Source: Maridesulfovibrio sp.
GTDB taxonomy: Bacteria; Desulfobacterota; Desulfovibrionia; Desulfovibrionales; Desulfovibrionaceae
Length of the DNA: 64,000 bases
Assembly: GCF_963678865.1 (NCBI RefSeq)
Contig: NZ_OY787459.1
Location: 4,241,001-4,305,000, forward strand
Reading direction: 5' to 3'
This document shows positions 26,406-33,799 of the stretch, in pieces. The notes under the pieces were generated by a model. It saw only the letters and a program-made list of their open reading frames with translations, was not told where the DNA came from and did not search any database. Position numbers and translations under genes: made by a program. Positions within the stretch are counted from its first letter, which is position 1, and each line of letters begins with the position of its first letter.

Positions 26406-28064
26406 TTACCAATGGCGATTCCACGCGAATTTGACGGTATTGGTCGGGCAACAGACTCCTGAATCAGGCCTCATGGCCGCAAGGTAGACTGCCCCTTTAG
26501 CTGCCTGCCGGGCTATACGCCTGATTTTAGAAAAAAGTTCAAGCTGTTCAACCATTTCAGGGACGGGAATGCTGCCTGTCCCTCCTGCGGATAGGAGTTT
26601 TTCTTTCAGGTCGTGATAAGCAGATAACATGTCATGTGTCATGTTGTCGATTTGGCAGAATTCCTCAGAATACGGGTTGTCGGCAATATTCAATACCCCG
26701 ATGCACGAGTTCTGGAAAACTGTGACCATATCTGCGTCCGGTCCGAGCCGGTCAAGGGCCGGTCTGAGTTTTTTCTTTTCAATAGAAGCGCAAAGGGCTC
26801 CCGCTGTACGGAAATATTGCAGTACTCGCAGGGCGGTTGCCACTTGTTGGCCCTGGTGTTCGGTAAGCGGACGGGATTGCAGTCTGGCGCAGAAGGAACG
26901 GGCTGCTTCAATGAGGCTGTCCTGTGCTGCCTTGTCTGCAGATAGGGCTCCGTAGCTGAAGTTTGAATTCAACCCTTTTCGCACAATTCTGCGGGTCAGT
27001 TGACCGATACGTTCCATTTCAAGATTCAGGGCATCAAGTGCAAGTGTCGGAGTAGTGATTACGTTGTTGTCCAGATATTTGGGACGCCCGCGTTCGTCTT
27101 CCAGAGATGCGAATCTTTTTTCGATGAAAGAAACCAGTTTGTCGGTGAAAGGCCAGAGCAGCAGAACCCCGAGGATGTTGAATACTGTGTGAAACAGGGC
27201 CAGAATTACTGCAGGTTCACGGGTAAGATTCATGAGATCCATGAAAAAGAGAATTGATTTGATAAGTATCGGTAGCAGAAGTAGGGCTACGAATGCAGTG
27301 AGAATATTAAAAATAATATGTCCGGTGGCCACTTTTTTGGCGTTGATGGTGGCTCCTATTACTGAGAGAGCTGCCGTGGAGGTTGTACCTATGTTGGTTC
27401 CGATAACAGCGGCAGCACCTTGATTGAGGTCGAGCAGGCCGCTGACTGCGGCAGTAAGTACAAGGGCCATAGCTGCGCTGGAACTCTGCATGAGAAGGGT
27501 CAGTATTAGTCCGATACCGATGAAAATGGGTATGGAAAGAATGCCCATTGCCGCAAAAGAAGAAAGGTCAATGGATGATTCAATCCCTTTGAAGGACATC
27601 TGCAGGGTGGATATCCCCATCAGAAAAAGTCCGAATCCGGCGAAGGCATCCCCGAAAAATGCCCGTCGTGTAGATGGTCCGCTTATACGCAGCAATGCAC
27701 CTAAAGCTACAACAGGCAGGGCAAAGGCTTTCAGGTTTACGCTGAAGCCTACGGCGGCGACAATCCAGCCGGTAACTGTAGTTCCGATATTGCTGCCGTA
27801 AATAACCCCGATGGATTGCGACAGGGTAATCAGCCCTGCATTTACAAAGCCGATAACCGCCACAGTTATCGCACTAGATGATTGTACCAGAGCAGTAATC
27901 AGAAACCCTGAGAAGAGTCCGCGTCCCGGACTTTGAGTCCATTCCCCAAGAATCTTCCGCAGTGATTTTCCGGCAGCCTGTTTTAAACCTGTGGTCATTA
28001 AACGCATTCCGATCAAAAAAAGTCCCAGACCGCCGAACAGGTTTCCAAATAATTCTATGCTCAT
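26406..28064 (-). CDS. Na+/phosphate cotransporter (NptA/PNaS family)
   Basis: 552 residues. The two inverted PNaS repeats each have the QSSS motif (ALVQSSSAITVAVIG and LLMQSSSAAMALVL) followed by GSNIGTTVTG and GTNIGTTSTA. About 330 residues of membrane domain are followed by a PhoU-like helical cytoplasmic region. It imports phosphate (or a related anion) with sodium. The last ten residues are unusual (CCPTN...WNRHW). First gene of a two-gene operon. Confidence 0.92.
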   Translation of the reverse strand: MSIELFGNLFGGLGLFLIGMRLMTTGLKQAAGKSLRKILGEWTQSPGRGLFSGFLITALVQSSSAITVAVIGFVNAGLITLSQSIGVIYGSNIGTTVTGWIVAAVGFSVNLKAFALPVVALGALLRISGPSTRRAFFGDAFAGFGLFLMGISTLQMSFKGIESSIDLSSFAAMGILSIPIFIGIGLILTLLMQSSSAAMALVLTAAVSGLLDLNQGAAAVIGTNIGTTSTAALSVIGATINAKKVATGHIIFNILTAFVALLLLPILIKSILFFMDLMNLTREPAVILALFHTVFNILGVLLLWPFTDKLVSFIEKRFASLEDERGRPKYLDNNVITTPTLALDALNLEMERIGQLTRRIVRKGLNSNFSYGALSADKAAQDSLIEAARSFCARLQSRPLTEHQGQQVATALRVLQYFRTAGALCASIEKKKLRPALDRLGPDADMVTVFQNSCIGVLNIADNPYSEEFCQIDNMTHDMLSAYHDLKEKLLSAGGTGSIPVPEMVEQLELFSKIRRIARQAAKGAVYLAAMRPDSGVCCPTNTVKFAWNRHW

Positions 28065-28183
28065 ATTGATTGTTTAGTAGATTGCTGAAATTAAGAGAAA
28101 AAATATTATTTAATATTCTACTGTGTAGAGTTAAAAATCAAGGGAAAGGTTGCGGTAGAAGTAATAGTCTGCTGTTTTGTAAC

Positions 28184-28221
28184 AAAAACGCCCTCCATTG
28201 CCGTGGCAGTGGAGGGCGTTT
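28184..28221 (-). terminator. Terminator of the OmpH-like lipoprotein gene
   Basis: Stem AACGCCCTCCA / TGGAGGGCGTT with a 12-base loop; leftward it ends in five T. Confidence 0.82.
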
Positions 28222-28246
28222 CAGTGTAAATGCAAATCAGCCGTAA

Positions 28247-28723
28247 TTATTCAGGCTTGATTTTGATGTCCATTTTGTTCATAGCTTCGATGATTTTATC
28301 ACTGATATCAGCTGTTTTGTCATAGCTGATGGCAGATTCTGTGCCGAGGATAACAGCGTAGCCGTTGGCAGTGCGGTACTCTTCTACAGCTTTGGTGAAG
28401 CTGCTCTGGAGAGCTTCCACAATGCGGTTCTGCTCAGCACCCATTTTGTTCTGATATTCACCCAGGGCTTCCTGAAATTTACGGGTGTTCTCTTCAGTCT
28501 GGTTGCCGGTAAGTTCTTTTTGCATTTCTGCAAATTTAGTCTGGAATTCTTCGCTGGATTTCTTTAAGTATTCCATGCCTTCAGTGCCGGCTTTACATTC
28601 TTTGAAAACTTTGTTGGTGTTTACAAATCCGATTTTGGCACCGGAAGTGCTCTGCTGCTGACATCCTGCAACAAATGCGGCCATGGCAATAATCAGTACG
28701 AGTTTCAGTGTGTTTTTAAACAT
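28247..28723 (-). CDS. OmpH/Skp-like protein with lipoprotein signal
   Basis: 158 residues. The signal peptide ends in AAFVAGC, a lipobox with Cys21. It continues with the OmpH-type start KIGFVNTNKVFKECKAG, a long coiled coil and the C-terminal NGYAVILGTESAISYD...DISDKIIEAMN. The fold matches periplasmic Skp chaperones, but those are soluble. A true Skp homologue sits in the bam cluster at 38497, so this is a lipid-anchored paralogue. Monocistronic. Confidence 0.85.
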   Translation of the reverse strand: MFKNTLKLVLIIAMAAFVAGCQQQSTSGAKIGFVNTNKVFKECKAGTEGMEYLKKSSEEFQTKFAEMQKELTGNQTEENTRKFQEALGEYQNKMGAEQNRIVEALQSSFTKAVEEYRTANGYAVILGTESAISYDKTADISDKIIEAMNKMDIKIKPE

Positions 28724-28810
28724 TCATTACTCCGTGAGTTAAAATTATTTTCATTTGGAGTTATTCGGTATAAACTCGGAAGGGTGTCATGTAAAATAAA
28801 AAAATCATTA

Positions 28811-28857
28811 TTCGGAAATTATGCGGCAATGAAATTAAAATTTTGTACATTTCCGAA
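28811..28857. promoter_or_regulatory. Inverted repeat upstream of pyk
   Basis: TTCGGAAAT and ATTTCCGAA, perfect 9-bp arms 29 bases apart, about 115 bases before pyk. It could be paired operator half-sites; no regulator is identified. Confidence 0.3.
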
Positions 28858-28970
28858 AATTATGCTAAGAATATTTTCGAAAGTGAACACAGAAACGTGG
28901 TGGATCCGTATTTTTTCAATCAATTGGGGACAGTAAAAAAATACCCAAATAAAATATTGAGGACAAGATC

Positions 28971-30398
28971 ATGAGAACCAAAGTTGTTGCCACCCTCGGC
29001 CCAGGGTCAAGTAATGTAGAGACCATTACCAAGATGGTCCAGAATGGAGTCAGGATTCTTCGTTTAAACTTTTCCCACTCTGATGCGGAGAGCTTTAAGC
29101 CTGTAATCGCAATGATTCGCCAGGTTGAAAAAGAACTTTCTATCCCCCTGACAATTATGGGTGACCTCTGCGGACCCAAGATCAGGGTCGGTGTTATTGA
29201 AGGTGCTCCCCACGATATTGAGTCCCGTGCTTATGTCTATCTCGGGCTCCCTGATGTTGCCGATAAAGCTGGAGACCTTCCTTTTATTCCTCTTGACCAG
29301 CCGGAATTGCTGCAGGGTCTTGAGGAAGGAATGGAAGTTTCTCTCAGTGACGGAATGCTTCAGTTTTTCGTAACCGAAACACTCGAAAAAAATAAACTCT
29401 ATAAGCTACAGGCCCAGAACGCAGGTCTGCTTGCTTCCAAAAAAGGTATAACCTTCCCCGGCAAGCACATCGCGCTGCCCGCTTTTACCGAGAAGGACAA
29501 AGTGGATCTGGCCGGATGTATTGAAATCGGAGTTGATGCCATTGCCATGTCTTTTGTTCAGACCGCCCAGGACGTTCAGGATGTTTTGGATGCAATGAAC
29601 AAGTTCGGTGTGGTGCTGCCGATTATTGCCAAGATTGAGCGTCAGAATGCAGTTGAAAATATTGAATCCATTCTGGAAGTTGCCAGCGGAATCATGGTTG
29701 CCCGCGGCGATCTGGGTCTTGAGTGCAAGCTTTCCACTGTACCTGTTATTCAGAAGAAACTTATCCGCGCAGCAAGGCATGCCCAGAAGCCGGTAATCGT
29801 AGCTACTCAGATGATGCTTTCCATGGTCAAGAACCCCATCCCCACCCGTGCGGAAGCAAATGATGTTGCCAACGCAATAATGGACGGCGCTGATTGCTGC
29901 ATGCTCTCAGAAGAGACTGCAATCGGTGCATATCCTGCGGAGGCTGTCGGTTATATTAAAGAGATCGCGGAAGGAACCGAGCCTTATTATCTTGAGCGTA
30001 ACAAGGGGCCTTACAAGCCTGCTGACGAAGTAGTGCCCAATCCGGTTAAATACCTTAGTTATTCTGCTTGCCTGCTGGCCAAGAATATCGACAGTCCGGC
30101 TATTATCTGCCATTCCTCAAGCGGTTCTTCCGCAAGACTTATGTGCAGTCGCAGGCCTGAACAGCCTGTTTATTGCCTGACCCCGGATAAAAGCGTTCCT
30201 GCCTACCTGAACTTCTTCTGGGGCATTATTCCTGTTGTTACTGAATCAAAACTCAGTAACCATAGAGATCGTCTGGTGGAATTTCTTGAAGCAAATGATA
30301 AATTTGTTCAAGGCGAGGGTTTTGTTCTTGTGTCCGGCCAGCCTACCCCTGGTCAGACTATGCCTAAGACTAATGAAGTTAAGCTCTATTACAAATAG
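28971..30398 (+). CDS. pyk: Pyruvate kinase
   Basis: 475 residues. It begins MRTKVVATLGPGSSN, has LRLNFSHSDAE, MGDLCGPKIRVG, the catalytic-site AMSFVQTAQDV and IAKIERQNAVENIESIL (catalytic Lys), MVARGDLGLE, and PTRAEANDVANAIMDGADC. It converts PEP and ADP to pyruvate and ATP. GAGG lies before the ATG. The C-terminal domain is of normal length with no PEP-utiliser extension. Confidence 0.96.
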   Translation: MRTKVVATLGPGSSNVETITKMVQNGVRILRLNFSHSDAESFKPVIAMIRQVEKELSIPLTIMGDLCGPKIRVGVIEGAPHDIESRAYVYLGLPDVADKAGDLPFIPLDQPELLQGLEEGMEVSLSDGMLQFFVTETLEKNKLYKLQAQNAGLLASKKGITFPGKHIALPAFTEKDKVDLAGCIEIGVDAIAMSFVQTAQDVQDVLDAMNKFGVVLPIIAKIERQNAVENIESILEVASGIMVARGDLGLECKLSTVPVIQKKLIRAARHAQKPVIVATQMMLSMVKNPIPTRAEANDVANAIMDGADCCMLSEETAIGAYPAEAVGYIKEIAEGTEPYYLERNKGPYKPADEVVPNPVKYLSYSACLLAKNIDSPAIICHSSSGSSARLMCSRRPEQPVYCLTPDKSVPAYLNFFWGIIPVVTESKLSNHRDRLVEFLEANDKFVQGEGFVLVSGQPTPGQTMPKTNEVKLYYK

Positions 30399-30418
30399 TT
30401 AAACTATTAATATCACTA

Positions 30419-30454
30419 AAAAACTCCCGAAGTCTAAGATTTCGGGAGTTTTTT
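30419..30454. terminator. Terminator after pyk, shared with the CULT gene
   Basis: AAAAACTCCCGAA / TTCGGGAGTTTTTT with an eight-to-nine-base loop; A-rich on the left and T-rich on the right, so it works in both directions. Confidence 0.85.
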
Positions 30455-30866
30455 ATTTTTCGCTTATTTTGTCTCTGATTAATCCGTAAAAGGATGTTGA
30501 GTCAGATTGAAAGCGCCAGCCCAAGTGGGTCATGCAACTTCTGCAGACAGCAACTTTCCATGTGTATCCAGAGAACCAGGTAAATTCATTGGAAGGTTTT
30601 CCGGCTGTTGCGCATCCTGTGGCGGCTGAAAAGCATCTGATCTGGAATACGTAGCCGTGGGGATTAAAAAAAGAATGTTCGTGGTTTTCATTCACTTTGG
30701 TGGCGAAGGAGCTGTCAGTAATCTCGGTCCCGCAGGCTCTGCAGGTAATTATTTTTTTTTCTGATTCACGCACTTCATCCTTATCTTCAACCTCAATTCC
30801 GGAGTCCGGCCCATGAGGAGTTGATTTAAGGAAAGAGCAGGGTGGGATGCTGTTATTTTGATTCAT
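30453..30866 (-). CDS. CULT-domain (cereblon-like) protein
   Basis: About 137 residues. After 40 linker residues it has the CULT-domain pattern: ITCRACGTEITD (first zinc Cys pair), VFQIRCFSAATGC, NEFTWFSGYTWKVAVCRSCMTHLGWRF, containing the three Trp residues that form the aromatic cage and the second Cys pair. CULT is the thalidomide-binding fold of cereblon; bacterial single-domain versions exist with no known physiological ligand. Start 30866 is used; upstream in-frame residues to 30965 would be antisense through a tRNA terminator. No ribosome site is present. Confidence 0.85.
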   Translation of the reverse strand: MNQNNSIPPCSFLKSTPHGPDSGIEVEDKDEVRESEKKIITCRACGTEITDSSFATKVNENHEHSFFNPHGYVFQIRCFSAATGCATAGKPSNEFTWFSGYTWKVAVCRSCMTHLGWRFQSDSTSFYGLIRDKISEK

Positions 30867-30872
30867 GGTTAA

Positions 30873-30901
30873 ATTATAGCCTGCGGATGCGGAAAGCGCA
30901 A
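30873..30901 (-). promoter_or_regulatory. Promoter of the CULT gene, probably giving a leaderless message
   Basis: On the minus strand: TTGCGC (30901-30896), 17-base spacer, TATAAT (30878-30873), then TTAACC and the ATG. The start codon sits where transcription should begin. Confidence 0.6.
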
Positions 30902-30950
30902 AAGAAAATAAATAATTGCGTGGAGTGCAGGTATGCGAACGGACAAAGAA

Positions 30951-30980
30951 AAAGGCTGCTTTCATTTGAAAGCAGCCTTT
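30951..30980 (-). terminator. Terminator of tRNA-Asn copy 1
   Basis: AAAGGCTGCTTTCA / TGAAAGCAGCCTTT hairpin; leftward tail TTTTTCTTTG. Present after all three tRNA-Asn copies. Confidence 0.88.
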
Positions 30981-30988
30981 GAGCTATC

Positions 30989-31064
30989 TGGCTCCCCGGG
31001 AGGGACTTGAACCCCCAACCTAGTGATTAACAGTCACCCGCTCTGCCGATTGAGCCACCGAGGA
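30989..31064 (-). tRNA. tRNA-Asn(GTT), copy 1
   Basis: 76 bases with CCA. Reads TCCTCGGTGGCTCAATCGGC from the 5' end; the anticodon loop CTGTTAA gives GTT. Confidence 0.97.
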
Positions 31065-31104
31065 ATATTTATTGTTGTGCGGTTTCCCGCTGCAACGAGG
31101 ATTG

Positions 31105-31133
31105 TTTCTACGGATTTGTTCTCATGTTGTCAA
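31105..31133 (-). promoter_or_regulatory. Sigma-70 promoter of tRNA-Asn copy 1
   Basis: TTGACA (31133-31128), 17-base spacer, TAGAAA (31110-31105). About a 40-base leader with a conserved GCAGCGGGAAACCGC hairpin precedes the tRNA. Confidence 0.8.
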
Positions 31134-31470
31134 ACATTATCTTCAAATTAATTCAATTTTTTTTAGTTTCTAAAGAAATTTTTCTGCGAGCCCTTATTTT
31201 TGGGGGCTAAATGAAAGGGACATATTTTAGAATGCGTCTGATCGTCGGTTAGGCACAATAGATGTGGCTGGTGGGGGGGGGAGGATTTCGATGGAGGGGA
31301 TATGGATTTTAATCGATTGCTGGTTTTGTTAAGGGGGGGGCGTATTTAGAATTAACGGATGGGAATTTGATTGGGCTTGCGTTCCTGTCTGCAGTGAAGA
31401 CCCTGATAAATCAGATTTGTGTCTTTTGGTTCGATGCAGATGTTTTTTGTTAGAATGAAAGCGTAAAGAA
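31134..31470. other. Spacer between tRNA-Asn copies 1 and 2
   Basis: No gene seen. It contains two G homopolymers, G9 at 31273-31281 and G8 at 31333-31340, otherwise low-complexity AT/G-rich sequence. The equivalent spacer between copies 2 and 3 does not resemble it. Confidence 0.5.
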
Positions 31471-31500
31471 AAAGGCTGCCTTCATTTGAAAGCAGCCTTT
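31471..31500 (-). terminator. Terminator of tRNA-Asn copy 2
   Basis: Same hairpin as copy 1 with one change (GCTGCC for GCTGCT), giving one mismatch in the stem. Confidence 0.85.
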
Positions 31501-31508
31501 GAGCTATC

Positions 31509-31584
31509 TGGCTCCCCGGGAGGGACTTGAACCCCCAACCTAGTGATTAACAGTCACCCGCTCTGCCGATTGAGCCACCGAGGA
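31509..31584 (-). tRNA. tRNA-Asn(GTT), copy 2
   Basis: Identical in sequence to copy 1 across all 76 bases. Confidence 0.97.
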
Positions 31585-31624
31585 ATATTTGCTGTTGTGC
31601 GGTTTCCCGCTGCAACGAAGATGG

Positions 31625-31653
31625 TTTCTACGGATTTGTTGCGCCTCTGTCAA
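31625..31653 (-). promoter_or_regulatory. Sigma-70 promoter of tRNA-Asn copy 2
   Basis: TTGACA (31653-31648), 17-base spacer, TAGAAA (31630-31625). Confidence 0.8.
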
Positions 31654-31880
31654 ATATTATCTTTAATTTAATTTAAAAATTCTTTAGAGTTTCTTTCAGA
31701 AGTCGTTTTGCTGGTTCAGAATAAGTCTTTCGGGCTTAAAGCTCAGCCCGGTTTTCAGATCCGTTAACAGCAGACTGGAGTGTAGTTTTTTCAGGACATA
31801 TATATTTAATGTAGGGTTTCGCTTCAATCAGTAAGCTTTTGTCGAGCTAAAAAGGATGACAGCTCTTTGAAATAAAAGAA

Positions 31881-31910
31881 AAAGGCTGCTTTCATCTGAA
31901 AGCAGCCTTT
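31881..31910 (-). terminator. Terminator of tRNA-Asn copy 3
   Basis: AAAGGCTGCTTTCA / TGAAAGCAGCCTTT, differing from copy 1 only in the loop. Confidence 0.87.
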
Positions 31911-31918
31911 GAGCTATC

Positions 31919-31994
31919 TGGCTCCCCGGGAGGGACTTGAACCCCCAACCTAGTGATTAACAGTCACCCGCTCTGCCGATTGAGCCACCGAGGA
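31919..31994 (-). tRNA. tRNA-Asn(GTT), copy 3
   Basis: Identical to copies 1 and 2. Confidence 0.97.
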
Positions 31995-32034
31995 ATATTT
32001 GCTGTTGTGCGGTTTCCCGCTGCAACGAGAATGG

Positions 32035-32063
32035 TTTCTACGGATTTGCTGCGCACTTGTCAA
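32035..32063 (-). promoter_or_regulatory. Sigma-70 promoter of tRNA-Asn copy 3
   Basis: TTGACA (32063-32058), 17-base spacer, TAGAAA (32040-32035). Confidence 0.8.
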
Positions 32064-32203
32064 ATACTTTTTTAAAAAAATATTTGTGCGCGAAAGTGAA
32101 CTATTTAAAGATGTACTTTCTTGACGACAAAGGGTAATTAGCTTAGGCAATCAACGGATCTTGTATTTATCTAGACTTTATTCGGTTACGGAGAATTAAT
32201 AAC

Positions 32204-33799
32204 TTGAGCGGCAAGAAGAAAAAGCAAATCAAGCTGGCAACCAAATCAGAGCATGTGCAGTCCTTTATGCCCATGCTTGAGGCTCTGCAAGCTCAGAACG
32301 AACTCAATCAGGTTCTGAAGAATCGTGTGGAAAAGGCATGCGCCCTTCTCGACGAAGGTGTTCCGCTTTATCCAAACGACTTCAGTAAAGATACAGAAGT
32401 CTCAGATATCTGGGACAATTATGACAATCTCGGAGGCGAAGAGCTTGAAGCTCTCGGCAAGAAATTCAAACTTGCAGGCAGGGTGATCACCCACAGGTCC
32501 TTCGGTAAGGTCGCATTCTTTCATCTTCAGGATCCCAGTGGCAGGATTCAGATCTATGTAGCGAGGGATGACCTCGGCGCAGACCTGTATAAAATTTTCA
32601 AAAAAATCGACATCGGTGATATCGTCGGGGTTGAGGGGACTCTTTTCAGAACTAAGACTGATGAGTTGACCGTTAAGGCCGATAGTGTAGAACTGATCAC
32701 CAAATCTATGCGTCCGCTTCCGGAGAAATATCACGGGCTCAAGGATGTGGAGACCAGATACCGTCAGCGCTATGTTGATTTAATCGTTACCCCCCGCTCC
32801 CGTGAGATTTTCCAGAAACGGACTCTCATTGTCAGGGCTATCCGCAACTATTTGGATTCCAAGGGATTCATGGAAGTGGAAACACCCATGATGCATCCCA
32901 TTGCAGGTGGGGCGGCAGCACGTCCTTTCATCACTCACCATAATGCCCTTGATATGCAGCTCTACATGCGCATCGCGCCTGAGCTTTATCTCAAGCGTCT
33001 GCTGGTCGGTGGATTTGAGAAAGTGTACGAAATCAACCGTAACTTCCGTAATGAGGGTATTTCTGTACGGCATAACCCGGAATTCACTATGCTTGAATTC
33101 TACTGGGCGTATGCCGATTTTGAAGATCTCATGGATCTGACCGAGGAGATGGTTTCCTCTGTCTGCAAGGAAGTTAACGGAGACACTGTAATTCAGTATC
33201 AGGAAGAAAAAATCGATCTGACCCCCGGAGCGTGGCACCGTATGGCTTTCCACGAATCTCTGGAAAAGGTCGGTGGCGTTTCTCCCGAAGTATATAATGA
33301 TTACGATAAGTGTAGGGATCTGGTTAAAAAGCTCGGTGAAAAAGCTGTTGAAGGCGAAAAACTCGGCAAGCTTCAAGCCAAACTTTTTGATCAGCTCGTT
33401 GAACCCAAGCTGATTCAACCTCATTTTATCTATCACTATCCTACAGACATTTCTCCTCTTTCCAGAAGGAATGAAGAGAATCCGGATATCACCGACCGTT
33501 TTGAGCTGTTTATTTACGGTCGTGAACTGGCCAACGCCTTTTCCGAACTTAACGACCCTGTGGACCAGCGTTGCCGGTTCATGGATCAGGTTGCTGAGAA
33601 GGATGCAGGTGATGATGAAGCCCACAATATGGACGAGGACTATGTTCGCGCCCTTGAATACGGAATGCCTCCAGCCGCAGGGCAGGGGATCGGTATTGAC
33701 CGCCTTGTCATGCTTTTGACTGACAGTGCGAATATCAGGGAAGTTATCCTGTTTCCGCTTCTCAGGCATGAAGGCGCTTCAGGCAGTGGTGGCTCATGA
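32204..33799 (+). CDS. lysS: Lysyl-tRNA synthetase, class II
   Basis: 531 residues. An N-terminal OB-fold domain (GRVITHRSFGKVAFFHLQDPSGRIQIYV) is followed by the class II core: motif 1 (MEVETPMMHPIAGGAAARPF), motif 2 (FRNEGISVRHNPEFTMLEFY) and motif 3 (GIGIDRLVMLLTDS). It charges tRNA-Lys. The start is taken as TTG 32204 with CGGAG about ten bases before; this adds a basic stretch KKKKQIK, and starts at 32267 or 32273 lack ribosome sites. It overlaps the following lol gene by four bases (ATGA). Confidence 0.95.
   Translation: MSGKKKKQIKLATKSEHVQSFMPMLEALQAQNELNQVLKNRVEKACALLDEGVPLYPNDFSKDTEVSDIWDNYDNLGGEELEALGKKFKLAGRVITHRSFGKVAFFHLQDPSGRIQIYVARDDLGADLYKIFKKIDIGDIVGVEGTLFRTKTDELTVKADSVELITKSMRPLPEKYHGLKDVETRYRQRYVDLIVTPRSREIFQKRTLIVRAIRNYLDSKGFMEVETPMMHPIAGGAAARPFITHHNALDMQLYMRIAPELYLKRLLVGGFEKVYEINRNFRNEGISVRHNPEFTMLEFYWAYADFEDLMDLTEEMVSSVCKEVNGDTVIQYQEEKIDLTPGAWHRMAFHESLEKVGGVSPEVYNDYDKCRDLVKKLGEKAVEGEKLGKLQAKLFDQLVEPKLIQPHFIYHYPTDISPLSRRNEENPDITDRFELFIYGRELANAFSELNDPVDQRCRFMDQVAEKDAGDDEAHNMDEDYVRALEYGMPPAAGQGIGIDRLVMLLTDSANIREVILFPLLRHEGASGSGGS

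Noticed and set aside
31085..31134. T-box or attenuator in the tRNA-Asn leader
   Set aside because: The conserved leader hairpin is short and belongs to the tRNA precursor; no T-box sequence is seen.
30951..32063. Regularly spaced repeats resembling a CRISPR or integron array
   Set aside because: The repeats are complete tRNA-Asn units with promoters and terminators, and the spacers are over 300 bases.
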